Source of the DNA: Leptotrichia sp. oral taxon 215 str. W9775
GTDB lineage: Bacteria > Fusobacteriota > Fusobacteriia > Fusobacteriales > Leptotrichiaceae
DNA length: 64,000 nucleotides
Assembly: GCF_000469505.1 (NCBI RefSeq)
Contig: NZ_KI272860.1
Coordinates: 216,949-280,948, forward strand
Direction: 5' to 3'
Shown: piece after piece, positions 26,283 through 35,005 of the stretch
Numbering within the stretch: position 1 is the first letter of the stretch
Layout of the letters: every line of letters begins with the position of its first letter
Made by a program: the position numbers and the translations under genes
The notes under the pieces: generated by a model
What the model saw: the letters and a program-made list of their open reading frames with translations, nothing else
Told to the model about the DNA's origin: nothing
Database searches by the model: none

Positions 26283-27071
26283 CTAATCCTTAAACCATTT
26301 TGAATATATTTTTTGATATGTCCCGTCTTTTCTCAATTCATCTATTGCTTTTTCTATTTCTTCTATTAATTTTTTATTTCCTTTTTTTGCCGCTATTCCC
26401 ATTTCCTCAATTCCAAAATTTTCATCAAGGATTCTGTAAAGTTCTTTTCCTGCCTGTTTTTCTTCCGTATTTTTTATATATTTTGCATATGCTTCATCAA
26501 CAACTATTGCATCCAGTCTTCCTATACCAAGATCCATAAATGCCTGATCATATTGCGGATATGTTTTCAGTTCCTTAAATCCCTTATCTGCATTTTCCTT
26601 TTTAATCTTTTCTTCTCCACTGCTCTGTGACTGAACTCCTACGACTTTTCCTTTCAGATCTGCTTTAGTCTTTATTGGAGAGTCTATATTTACAATTATT
26701 ATCTGATTATTGCTCAGATAAGCTTTTGAAATTTCTGTTTCCTTTGCCCTGTCAGGCGTTATTGTAAGTCCATTCCATATCAGGTCTATATTTCCACTGT
26801 TTAAATCCATTATTTTTGAATCCCAGTTTATAGGCTTAAATTCAACTTCTATTTTTAACTTTTCTGCCACAGCCTTTGCAAGATCAATATCAAATCCTAT
26901 TAATTCCCCTTTTTCATTTTTAAATCCCATTGGTGCAAAAGTATCATCCAGCCCAATAACAACCTTTTGAGGTAACTTATCCTCATTTTTCGTTTCTTTC
27001 TTATCTGTTTTTTCCACGCTGCACATGAGTATCGTCATTGCCATCACTAATAAAATTATTATCTTTTTCAT
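26283..27071 (-). CDS. Polar amino-acid ABC transporter substrate-binding lipoprotein
   Basis: 262 residues. Lipoprotein signal with lipobox TILMC. SBP family 3 motifs: GLDDTFAPMGFKNEKGELIGFDIDLAKAV, DLIWNGLTITPDR, VGVQSQSSGEE, AIVVDEAYA. Ligand is not readable from the motifs; polar amino acids such as cystine or histidine are compatible with the leader peptide upstream. First structural gene of the transporter operon; preceded by a terminator and a leader ORF that suggest attenuation. Confidence 0.92.
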   Translation of the reverse strand: MKKIIILLVMAMTILMCSVEKTDKKETKNEDKLPQKVVIGLDDTFAPMGFKNEKGELIGFDIDLAKAVAEKLKIEVEFKPINWDSKIMDLNSGNIDLIWNGLTITPDRAKETEISKAYLSNNQIIIVNIDSPIKTKADLKGKVVGVQSQSSGEEKIKKENADKGFKELKTYPQYDQAFMDLGIGRLDAIVVDEAYAKYIKNTEEKQAGKELYRILDENFGIEEMGIAAKKGNKKLIEEIEKAIDELRKDGTYQKIYSKWFKD

Positions 27072-27187
27072 ATTTTTTCCTCCATCTCTATACTTCTTTC
27101 TGTAGATTATTTTGTCATTTCACTGATCATCGGTAAATATTTAATAATCTTGCCCCTTAACTTCTATAACCCAGAAATATAACCCAG

Positions 27188-27222
27188 AAAAAAAGCTCCC
27201 AGTTTTTTTCCTGAGAGCTTTT
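27188..27222 (-). terminator. Intrinsic terminator in the leader of the amino-acid transporter operon
   Basis: On the minus strand AGCTCTCAG, an A-rich loop, CTGGGAGCT and seven T. It points towards and lies about 115 nt upstream of the binding-protein ATG, so readthrough would be needed for expression: an attenuator. Confidence 0.8.
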
Positions 27223-27411
27223 CTATTTATTTAATAAAAGATTTAGAAGCATCACAGGTACAAATTCTTATCAATACAACATAAGTCTGTACCTGAAATC
27301 TTAAAAGCACAAACTTATTTACCTATGATGACACATCGCTTCTCTAAATCTTTTCATTTTCTTTCCTCCTAATTTTTGTTTTTTGTTTTTAAATCCTTTT
27401 CTTAGATTTAT
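27190..27411 (-). promoter_or_regulatory. Attenuator leader of the polar amino-acid transporter operon
   Basis: From the predicted start (about 27411): ribosome site, 12-codon leader ORF, then a stem in which 27354-27338 (codons 2-7 of the leader) pairs with 27250-27236 (15 of 17 nt, a 2-nt bulge), enclosing a hairpin CAGGTACA (27295-27288) / TGTACCTG (27262-27255), then the terminator. Ribosome position on the leader ORF would decide whether the first stem forms. Confidence 0.7.
27319..27357 (-). CDS. 12-residue leader peptide (ends CHHR)
   Basis: ATG AAA ... AGG TAA encodes MKRFREAMCHHR. It has the best ribosome site in the neighbourhood, AGGAGG 7 nt upstream. The Cys-His-His-Arg end placed just past the 5' stem strand is the layout of an attenuation leader that senses cysteine or histidine tRNA charging. 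The sensed amino acid is inference. Confidence 0.65.
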   Translation of the reverse strand: MKRFREAMCHHR

Positions 27412-27417
27412 AAATTG

Positions 27418-27446
27418 ATTATAATGGATACTGTAACAAAAGTCAA
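27418..27446 (-). promoter_or_regulatory. Promoter of the leader-peptide/amino-acid transporter operon
   Basis: Minus strand TTGACT (27446-27441), 17 nt, TATAAT (27423-27418). Start near 27411. Confidence 0.75.
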
Positions 27447-27576
27447 ATATATAAAATTTACAAATTCCATAAATTATATATATGAATAAACTATGTTTAT
27501 TTCATTTACTATTTTATTTTGTGACATTATAAATAACTCAATAAATATAGTTTTTCACATATCTTATTTATATACT

Positions 27577-28776
27577 TTATTTTTTCAACATAACATCTAC
27601 AGCTGCTATATAATAATTTATTGAAAAATATAGAGCTTCATCTTTTATTTGAAATGCAGGATTATGCCATTCGTAAGGGCATCCTGTACCTATAAATGCA
27701 AATAGACCAGGTACTTTCCCCTGATAGAAGGAAAAATCTTCTCCACCAGTTGTCATTTCAGGCACTTTAACATCTGCAAATGCTGAAACTTCTTCTCCTA
27801 TTAACTTTGCAAGCATTTCATCATTATCCACAAATGGATGTGAGTCTCCCCACAAAATTTCATATTTCTGTTCAAAAGCTTCAGTATAGTTTTTTACAAC
27901 CTGAGCAAATAATTTTTTTATTCTTTCCTGTACAGATTTCTTAAAAGTTCTCATTGTACCTTCCATTACTACACTTTCAGGTATTACATTCCATGTATTT
28001 CCACCTGATATTCTTGTTACACTGATTATTGCCATATCAGCAGGAGATACGTATCTGCTCACTATTGACTGAATTGACATTACAATCTGGCTGGCAGTCA
28101 CTATTGGATCATTTCCATTTTGAGGTGCCGCCGCATGAGTTCCTGTACCGTTAATTTTAACTTCAAATCTGTCTACCGCCGCCATAAGAGACCCTGATTT
28201 TATCCCAATTGTTCCCAGCGGTAAATCAGGCTTATTATGAAATCCTGCAATTGCTGAAATTTCTTCCAATGCACCTGAAGCTATCACTTCCCTGGCTCCT
28301 GCATTTATTTCTTCGGCTGGCTGAAAAATAAGCCTTACTCTACCCTTCAGCCCTTTTTCCCTTTCCTTCAATATTTTCGACGCACCTAAAAGGGAAGCTG
28401 TATGAAAATCATGACCACAGGCATGCATCACCCCATTATTTTGAGATTTGTACGGATAATCTGTCATTTCATTTATTGGAAGGGCATCAATATCAGCTCT
28501 TAATGCAGCTATTTTTTCCCCTTCTCCAATTTCAGCAACAACTCCTGTTTTCAAGTTAAAAGGTAAAATTTTTATATTATGCTCTGCTAAAAACTTCTTT
28601 ATAAATTCTGTTGTTTTATATTCCTTTCCTGATAATTCAGGATTTGTGTGAAGATATTGTCTGATTTCTCTTATTTCTTCAAGTAAACTATCAGACAAAT
28701 TATATTTTTGTGAAGCTTCTTTTAACAATTCCTTCGGCAGTTCTTTTTTCTGGGATTCATTTTTTTCATTTTCCAT
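27577..28776 (-). CDS. M20-family amidohydrolase/peptidase (N-acyl-amino-acid type)
   Basis: 399 residues. Metal-binding motif HACGHDFHTASLLG with the Cys typical of the M20D hippurate/N-acetyl-amino-acid hydrolases, QPAEEINAGA with the catalytic Glu pair, FHNKPDLPLG, and TTGGEDFSFY near the end. The dimerisation lid (about 195-305) includes GTGTHAAAPQNGNDPI. Cytosolic; cleaves an acyl or peptidyl group from an amino acid. About 500 bp upstream of the amino-acid transporter, which has its own promoter. Confidence 0.92.
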   Translation of the reverse strand: MENEKNESQKKELPKELLKEASQKYNLSDSLLEEIREIRQYLHTNPELSGKEYKTTEFIKKFLAEHNIKILPFNLKTGVVAEIGEGEKIAALRADIDALPINEMTDYPYKSQNNGVMHACGHDFHTASLLGASKILKEREKGLKGRVRLIFQPAEEINAGAREVIASGALEEISAIAGFHNKPDLPLGTIGIKSGSLMAAVDRFEVKINGTGTHAAAPQNGNDPIVTASQIVMSIQSIVSRYVSPADMAIISVTRISGGNTWNVIPESVVMEGTMRTFKKSVQERIKKLFAQVVKNYTEAFEQKYEILWGDSHPFVDNDEMLAKLIGEEVSAFADVKVPEMTTGGEDFSFYQGKVPGLFAFIGTGCPYEWHNPAFQIKDEALYFSINYYIAAVDVMLKK

Positions 28777-28844
28777 TTTAAAATTTCCCCTTTCTTTTCT
28801 ACATTAAATTGACAGCTATTCTAAAATACTTATCTTTACTATTT

Positions 28845-29606
28845 CTACTTTTCCCTATGTACGTTAAATCCTGTAGCCTGCTTTGTAGCCATTATTGTAA
28901 CGTCTGATATTTGAACATGTTTAGGCTGATTAGCTACGTATAATGCCACATCTGCTATATCTTCAGGCTTTAAAGCTTCCACACCTTCATAAACTTTTTT
29001 CGCTCTTTCCTTATCCCCATGAAATCTCACTTCACTAAAGTCAGTTTCAACAATTCCTGGCTGCAATGTACTCACTTTAATATTTTTATCAATTGTATCT
29101 ATTCTTATTCCATCGCTTAGAAATTTCACAGCAGACTTTGTGGCACAGTAGACTGCAGCTCCTCCATAGGAATAAATTCCAGCTGTAGAACCGATATTTA
29201 TTATATGTCCGTTATTATTTTCCACCATATTTGGGATAACTTCCCTTGTTACATACAGAAGTCCTTTTATATTTGTATCAATCATTCTTTCAATATCGGC
29301 TATATTATAATCCTGAAATTTTTCCAATCCAAGTGCAAGTCCCGCATTGTTTATAAGAATATCTATTTTTCCTGAATTTTTAATTATTTCCTTTACTGTA
29401 TCCCTTACTTTTTCATATCCTGTCACATCAAGTTCATAAATATCAACCTTTACATCATATCTGCCTTCAATATCATTTTTTATTTCCTGAAGTTTTTCCT
29501 TCCTTCTGGCACACAAAATGAGATTATCCCCATTTTTACCAAAGGAATAAGCCATTGATTTTCCTATTCCACTGGAAGCTCCCGTTATAAAAATATTTCT
29601 TTTCAT
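28845..29606 (-). CDS. Short-chain dehydrogenase/reductase (YdfG-like)
   Basis: 253 residues. Classical SDR: TGASSGIGKSMA cofactor loop, LINNAGLALG, IGSTAGIYSYGGAAVYCATK with catalytic Ser, Tyr and Lys. Arg in LCARRKEKL after the second strand favours NADP(H). The PKHVQISDVTIMATKQ tail is like the serine/3-hydroxy-acid dehydrogenase YdfG group. Single gene upstream of the M20 hydrolase; substrate not certain. Confidence 0.92.
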   Translation of the reverse strand: MKRNIFITGASSGIGKSMAYSFGKNGDNLILCARRKEKLQEIKNDIEGRYDVKVDIYELDVTGYEKVRDTVKEIIKNSGKIDILINNAGLALGLEKFQDYNIADIERMIDTNIKGLLYVTREVIPNMVENNNGHIINIGSTAGIYSYGGAAVYCATKSAVKFLSDGIRIDTIDKNIKVSTLQPGIVETDFSEVRFHGDKERAKKVYEGVEALKPEDIADVALYVANQPKHVQISDVTIMATKQATGFNVHREK

Positions 29607-29657
29607 TTTACATTCATCCTTTCGTTATAAGTAATCCAATATATCAAAAGAAATTTT

Positions 29658-32600
29658 CTATATGTAATCTGCCATGTTCAGTAATTTATACTTATATCCC
29701 ATGCCTTCGAACATATTTTTTCTATATATAAGCCCTCTATATGCAGTTTTTCCATTGAATGTTTCTATATCGTTAATGTCTATTACAGTTTTTGCCCTAT
29801 CCGCATCTTTATCCTTTACTGCATAAGGAAGAATAAATCCACCAATTCTATAATTTTTTACTACTTCTTCGTTTTCTGCCAGTCCTGTTTCCTTTGCAAT
29901 TATTTTTACAATCTTGCTGTCTGTTTCCTGAATTTTTTCATACGGAACGCTGGAATATTTTGTTTTATTTACTGCCAGAGTATCTAAAATTCTATTTTCC
30001 TTATCTATATCATTTTCTGATACAGCCTGTGCATATGCAAGATATGCATAAAATACTCCTCTACCATTGTTCCCATTTTTTGTAATTTCATTTTCCCATG
30101 TATTTATATTTTCTTCAGGAATCGAAGTAAACACGTCAAATTTATATTTTGCCCTTGTTATTAATACATTTAAGAGCTTATATCCCTTCTGCTGATTATT
30201 TAAAGGCCCAAAATTCTGTATAAATTTCCCTTCTTCATTTTTTCCGAAAGTTGTAGAAAATATCATTACATCTCTTTCGTCTCCCTGAACATTTTCAAGA
30301 TTTTTTACAAACATATTCTTTTCAAGTAGTTCATTATAACGGCTTTTTACTGTTTCATTGTCATTTTCCCTTAAATATGAGTTTATTCTATTTAGAATAT
30401 TTGTTTTCTGCTCCAGATTCAAAGTAACTATTCCCACACTTGGTAATTTACCATCTATAAGTATTTTATCACTGAAAATATGTTCTATAATTTTATCTGC
30501 TTCATCATCATTTTTTCTAGCTTTGTACACTCCATCCACTCTATAATATTCGATTGGTGTGTATTCTGACTTTGACGGCATTGGAACAAGCCTTGATTCG
30601 TAAAATGCAGCATTGGAAAAATTAATCAGTTTCGGATGCTTCGATCTATAATGGAAATCAAGATAAGACATAACCACATCTTCATTCAAATTATTTACAT
30701 AATCAAGCAAAGACTCGCTGTCTGCTAAAAATAATGTTTCCTCATCTATTTCTTCATTATCAGTTTCCTTCTGATCCATTTCCGCTCCAAAGTAGTTTGA
30801 AGGTGGCATCTGATGAATATCTCCTGAAACTATCTTATATTTCCCCCTCATCATGGAAGGCAATACTTCTTCCAGCTTAAGCTGACTGGCTTCATCAAAT
30901 ATTACAAGATCAAAAATTCCTTCCTGCAATGGAAATACGGCACTACATGTATTCGGATCAGTCATTATCACAGGAAAAATCTTTTTGAAAAATTCTACAT
31001 CTGTTCCTATAATTTCCCTCAATGTGTTTATTTTTCCATACTTTGCATTTTTTCTAAGATTATACAGCATTTTTATATTGTCTTCTTTTCCCATAGAACC
31101 AAGTGCTCTTCTTCTTGTTTCCTGCCAGTTCTTTTTTATCTGATACTTCTGGTTATCAATTATAAATTTATCATGCTCAAGCAGTTTTCCTATATTTACT
31201 GAGTAATCCCTGTACATTTCACTTTTAACGTTGCTATTCTGTAACAATGAATAATAGTAGGACAGCTTCAGAAATTCTTTCCTGTCTTCAATTTTATTTT
31301 CTTCAACATATTTTATAAAATTATTTATGAAAGCTTCTTCTTCTCTTGTTATTTCTCCACTTTTCTTTTCATCGATAAAACTCATAAATCCATTTCTGTT
31401 GTCTACAATTTCATTTAATATTTCAGAAAATTCTTCCAGTTCCTTTTGATATTTTCCATAATCATGATGAGTAAATTTTTTATCCAAATATTTGTCATTA
31501 TATGCAGATATTTTACCGGAATTTTTATAGATATCCTCCCATGCATTCTTTATACTTTTTACTTTGGAATTAAATATGGAAAATATTGAAACCTTCAGTT
31601 TATTTACACCAAAAAATTCTTCAAACTGTTTTCCGTATTTCGATGTATTATCCTTAATGAAATTTATCATTTTTTTTGCATCATTTAACGTATTTGAAGT
31701 TTCTTCAAAAAATATTTCATACGACTGTATATTTTTAAACTTATCATTATATATTCCTTCAAATTTTCTAATTTTATCAATCGTTCCTATTTTATTAAGC
31801 AGTCTATCCACAATATCAAGTATTCTGTAAACTGTGTCAGTATTATTTTTCTCAGTATCAACATGATAATAATCCTGATATTCTTTTCCTCCTAGAAGAT
31901 TCAACATTGCATCATTTACTGTTAAATTAGTATTTTTCATATTTCCTTCTAAAGATTTCTGATGATTGTTGTATTTTTCCTTCAGAGCTTTATATTCCAT
32001 TACCGAATACTCATATTTTGCTTCATCAAACTGTTCAGTCTTAGGTAGATTTTCTGCAAGGTCTCTAACCCTCTTTACTATATCCCTTCTATCCTTTACA
32101 GGATCATTCAGCATTACAGTAAGATCTCCAAGACCAATATCTGTCAATTTTTCATATATTACATCCAGAGCTGTTTTTTTCTCACATACAATCAGAATAT
32201 TTGCACCATTCTCAAGGGAATTTGTTATAATTGCTGTCAGGGTCTGACTTTTTCCTGTTCCCGGAGGTCCCTGAATAATTTTATACTGACTGTCTGTCAA
32301 AGTTTCTACAACATTCTGCTGACTTGGATCAGTCGAAATTGATGTATTTTTATTCAGCTGAAAATCATCCCTTTCAGATACATTAAATTTAAACTGGGCA
32401 AAATTTTCTGTTAAAGTATTGAAATCCTGTATTATTCCTTCATTCTGACGTTTAAACAGCCCTAATACTCCTCCATAGAAAATAAACGGAGCACTCTTTC
32501 CCTTTTCATCAATTTTTTCAGCATTTTCAGGAAATTTTTCTATTTTAAATTCCTCAGAGTATTCTATTTTCAATTTTTTGTTTATTTCAGAAAGTATATT

Positions 32601-33158
32601 TTTTATTTCATCGAATGTAAGTACACTGTCATCCTCATCTTTTCCTGCTTCATACACAGATGATAAATCAGTTTTATCATCTGAAAGAAGCTGCATCAGC
32701 AGTACTTTATTAATTTCAGCAGTAGAATTTTCATCCTTTGAAATTATAAACTCATTCATATCAGATTTAGATCTTGTTATATCCAGTTTCCATATAAATA
32801 AAGGAGATTTCATAACTGATTTTGTCTTATTATTCTGCTTTACAAGAATCGGATATCCCAATGCAAGGCTATTTACTCCTTCTTCCCTTAAAATATTCAT
32901 ATTTTCATTAAAAAGATACTGTATTTTTCTTTCCACAGACTGATTTTTTTCTTCATTTGTCATTCTAATTTTCATGCTGAAATCTTTTTTTGTAAATAGA
33001 TTCTCAAAAAATTTTTTAGAAAAATCCGGATTTATCTTATCAAAATCTGATAAATCCATTCTTGCCCGATATCTTCCAGGCATTGCACTTAGATAAATAC
33101 TCCTCATTGAACCTACATTCAGTTTTTCCACCAGCAGGTTTAAAAAATTAATATTCAT
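29658..33158 (-). CDS. Large UPF1-like superfamily 1 helicase
   Basis: About 1166 residues. Motif Q/I GPPGTGKSQTLTAII near residue 298, motif Ia ILIVCEKKTAL, motif II LVIFDEASQL near 756, motif III GDIHQMPPS, HYRSKHPKLI, and the late VQGDERDVMIF and LNVLITRAKY (motifs V and VI near 975-1005): SF1B of the AAA_11/AAA_12 (UPF1/DNA2-like) type. A ~450-residue insert of coiled-coil-rich helices lies between motifs I and II. The N-terminus (NVGSMRSIYLSAMPGRYRAR) resembles that of large DUF4011-like bacterial helicases. No nuclease domain or partner gene is seen. The ATG at 33158 is chosen over a TTG at 33182; neither has a good ribosome site, although AGGAAAGGAG lies further up. Confidence 0.82.
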   Translation of the reverse strand: MNINFLNLLVEKLNVGSMRSIYLSAMPGRYRARMDLSDFDKINPDFSKKFFENLFTKKDFSMKIRMTNEEKNQSVERKIQYLFNENMNILREEGVNSLALGYPILVKQNNKTKSVMKSPLFIWKLDITRSKSDMNEFIISKDENSTAEINKVLLMQLLSDDKTDLSSVYEAGKDEDDSVLTFDEIKNILSEINKKLKIEYSEEFKIEKFPENAEKIDEKGKSAPFIFYGGVLGLFKRQNEGIIQDFNTLTENFAQFKFNVSERDDFQLNKNTSISTDPSQQNVVETLTDSQYKIIQGPPGTGKSQTLTAIITNSLENGANILIVCEKKTALDVIYEKLTDIGLGDLTVMLNDPVKDRRDIVKRVRDLAENLPKTEQFDEAKYEYSVMEYKALKEKYNNHQKSLEGNMKNTNLTVNDAMLNLLGGKEYQDYYHVDTEKNNTDTVYRILDIVDRLLNKIGTIDKIRKFEGIYNDKFKNIQSYEIFFEETSNTLNDAKKMINFIKDNTSKYGKQFEEFFGVNKLKVSIFSIFNSKVKSIKNAWEDIYKNSGKISAYNDKYLDKKFTHHDYGKYQKELEEFSEILNEIVDNRNGFMSFIDEKKSGEITREEEAFINNFIKYVEENKIEDRKEFLKLSYYYSLLQNSNVKSEMYRDYSVNIGKLLEHDKFIIDNQKYQIKKNWQETRRRALGSMGKEDNIKMLYNLRKNAKYGKINTLREIIGTDVEFFKKIFPVIMTDPNTCSAVFPLQEGIFDLVIFDEASQLKLEEVLPSMMRGKYKIVSGDIHQMPPSNYFGAEMDQKETDNEEIDEETLFLADSESLLDYVNNLNEDVVMSYLDFHYRSKHPKLINFSNAAFYESRLVPMPSKSEYTPIEYYRVDGVYKARKNDDEADKIIEHIFSDKILIDGKLPSVGIVTLNLEQKTNILNRINSYLRENDNETVKSRYNELLEKNMFVKNLENVQGDERDVMIFSTTFGKNEEGKFIQNFGPLNNQQKGYKLLNVLITRAKYKFDVFTSIPEENINTWENEITKNGNNGRGVFYAYLAYAQAVSENDIDKENRILDTLAVNKTKYSSVPYEKIQETDSKIVKIIAKETGLAENEEVVKNYRIGGFILPYAVKDKDADRAKTVIDINDIETFNGKTAYRGLIYRKNMFEGMGYKYKLLNMADYI

Positions 33159-33347
33159 ATTTAGATTTAAAACCTTCTTCAAATATTATAAATAATATCC
33201 CACAGCATTCTAATAATTGCTGCCTGAAGAGTTTTTTCTCCTTTCCTTTTAAATATTATCCATATTGATTTATATAATAATTATACTAAAAAAGACTTTA
33301 TTATTCTATCTCAATTTAACATATTTTCTTTTTGTATTCTTAAATTT

Positions 33348-33830
33348 TTAGAATACAAGACGCATTTCATACCATACAACTCCACCATGGGTAGATTCAG
33401 ATACTCCTTCATTTTTAAATCCAAATTTTGAATAATAATGTACAAGTGCATCCTTACAGGTCAGAACTACTCCTTTTCTTTTTTTATCTTTTGCATCCTT
33501 AATCATTTCATTTAGTAATTTTTCAGCATAACCTCTTTTTCTGTAGTCAGGTAATGTATTAACTCCAAAAACCATCTGCCATTCACCTTCAGGATTGTGT
33601 AAATGAGGATTTTCATACATTTCATCTGATAAATTTGGGATATCTGTTACCATTCCATTTACAAAACTGACAATTTTCCCATCTTCCTCAAGAATCCAGA
33701 AATAATCAGGATATACAGTCAGCCTTCCTTTAAATGATTCTTCTGTTGCAGCTTCACTTGCTGGAAAACACTCTGCTTCTATGGCTGTTATTTCCTTCAG
33801 ATCTTGAATTTTTCCTCTTCTTATATTCAT
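33348..33830 (-). CDS. GNAT-family N-acetyltransferase
   Basis: 160 residues from the ATG at 33830 (AGGAAAGGA upstream; the longer frame begins at TTG). GNAT acetyl-CoA motif A VNTLPDYRKRGYAEKLLNEMI and the ending YYSKFGFKNEGVSES. Small soluble acetyltransferase; acceptor unknown. Single gene upstream of the large helicase. Confidence 0.88.
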   Translation of the reverse strand: MNIRRGKIQDLKEITAIEAECFPASEAATEESFKGRLTVYPDYFWILEEDGKIVSFVNGMVTDIPNLSDEMYENPHLHNPEGEWQMVFGVNTLPDYRKRGYAEKLLNEMIKDAKDKKRKGVVLTCKDALVHYYSKFGFKNEGVSESTHGGVVWYEMRLVF

Positions 33831-33989
33831 AAATTTATCCTTTCCTGACAATTTTTAACTTTTTACTTTATTTTACCTTTATCTTCTGAAAAAATCAATT
33901 GTGTATTTCTGGGAAATTTTCTTTCATTTTCTCATTTCTTTAATATAACTACCATGTGTATAAATATAATTTGTAAAAATGTACATAAA

Positions 33990-34034
33990 AACGGTAATAA
34001 AGATACTTCCAAGAAATAATATCCAATTACCGTT
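33990..34034 (-). terminator. Terminator of the 34081-45476 operon
   Basis: AACGGTAAT (33990-33998) and ATTACCGTT (34026-34034) form a 9-bp stem; on the minus strand TTTTTAT follows. It closes the operon that ends with the lipoprotein gene at 34081. Confidence 0.65.
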
Positions 34035-34080
34035 CTGTTTTATTCTTTTTTTCAATAATTTTTATTTTTACTTTTTTATC

Positions 34081-34995
34081 CTATAAATTTTTAACATCAA
34101 TTACTTTTACATCATCTAGATTTTTTGTTGAATACTCATAAATTTTTCCATCATCATAAATATATAAAATCCCTTTATATATTGTCAAATCAATTTTCCT
34201 GTAATCTTTCACTTTAATTTCTTTTATCGGTTTCTGATTCTCATCGACTATTATTATTCGGTTATCTTTTAAGATGTGGACATTACTAAACTTTTTATAT
34301 TCATTTTTAAATAAAGGGGAATCTATTTTCATTTCTCTTTCTCCCCATTCTTCTTCTGAAAGCCCCTCTATTTTTTCAACTTCCTCTATTACCTTATCAA
34401 CTTTTTTTAATCCATATCTTCCTGCAATTTCATAATTATCAAATTCTATATTCTTATAATACAAGTCAAAAAATATTCTTATTTCTTCTTCAGTAAAATT
34501 TTTCTCTAGTATTGGAAGAAGAATACTTTCCTTGTCTTCTGTTTTATTAAATTCTTTCAGCACTTGTTTTTTTCCATATTTTATTTCTTCACTTAAAATT
34601 GATTCAAAGAAATATGAGTTATTAGAGTTTTTCTCAAATTCTATAATCAGTTTAATCATCTGTATTATTTTTTCTTCATCTGTACTGAAATTTTTTAAAA
34701 TTTTAGCAATATCTGTATCAATATATTCCTGGTCAAATTCTAAAATTTTTTCTAATTTCTTTTCTTTTTCCTGAATGTATCTGACTAATACTCTATTTTC
34801 ACTTTGAATTTCTGCCTCATTTTGATTCAAATAAGAATATTTTTTATTGAAATCTTCTAGGTTCATATATTTAGTTTCTTTACTTTGCTGCACTTCCTTC
34901 CCCATACCTTCCCTCTTTTCTATTTTTCTTTCTTCACTTTTATTTATACAGGAAAACAATAAAAATAAAATTAGAAATGCTTGAAATTTTTTCAT
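34081..34995 (-). CDS. Lipoprotein of unknown function, last gene of the injection-system operon
   Basis: 304 residues. Lipoprotein signal: MKKF, hydrophobic core, lipobox LLFSC. The mature part is highly charged and helical (residues 40-210), then ends in beta strands with DNRIIIVDENQKPIKEIKV and LTIYKGILYIYDDGKIYE, resembling two blades of a propeller. Starts 11 bp after the large GH19/PAAR-like gene with AGGTGAAG as ribosome site. A lipoprotein directly after a peptidoglycan-degrading cargo would fit a periplasmic immunity protein, but that is context only. Confidence 0.6.
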   Translation of the reverse strand: MKKFQAFLILFLLFSCINKSEERKIEKREGMGKEVQQSKETKYMNLEDFNKKYSYLNQNEAEIQSENRVLVRYIQEKEKKLEKILEFDQEYIDTDIAKILKNFSTDEEKIIQMIKLIIEFEKNSNNSYFFESILSEEIKYGKKQVLKEFNKTEDKESILLPILEKNFTEEEIRIFFDLYYKNIEFDNYEIAGRYGLKKVDKVIEEVEKIEGLSEEEWGEREMKIDSPLFKNEYKKFSNVHILKDNRIIIVDENQKPIKEIKVKDYRKIDLTIYKGILYIYDDGKIYEYSTKNLDDVKVIDVKNL

Positions 34996-35005
34996 ATAGC
35001 TTCAC

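Noticed and set aside
29658..33830. Defence island around the SF1 helicase
   Set aside because: Neighbours are metabolic; no nuclease, methylase, retron or other defence gene is adjacent.
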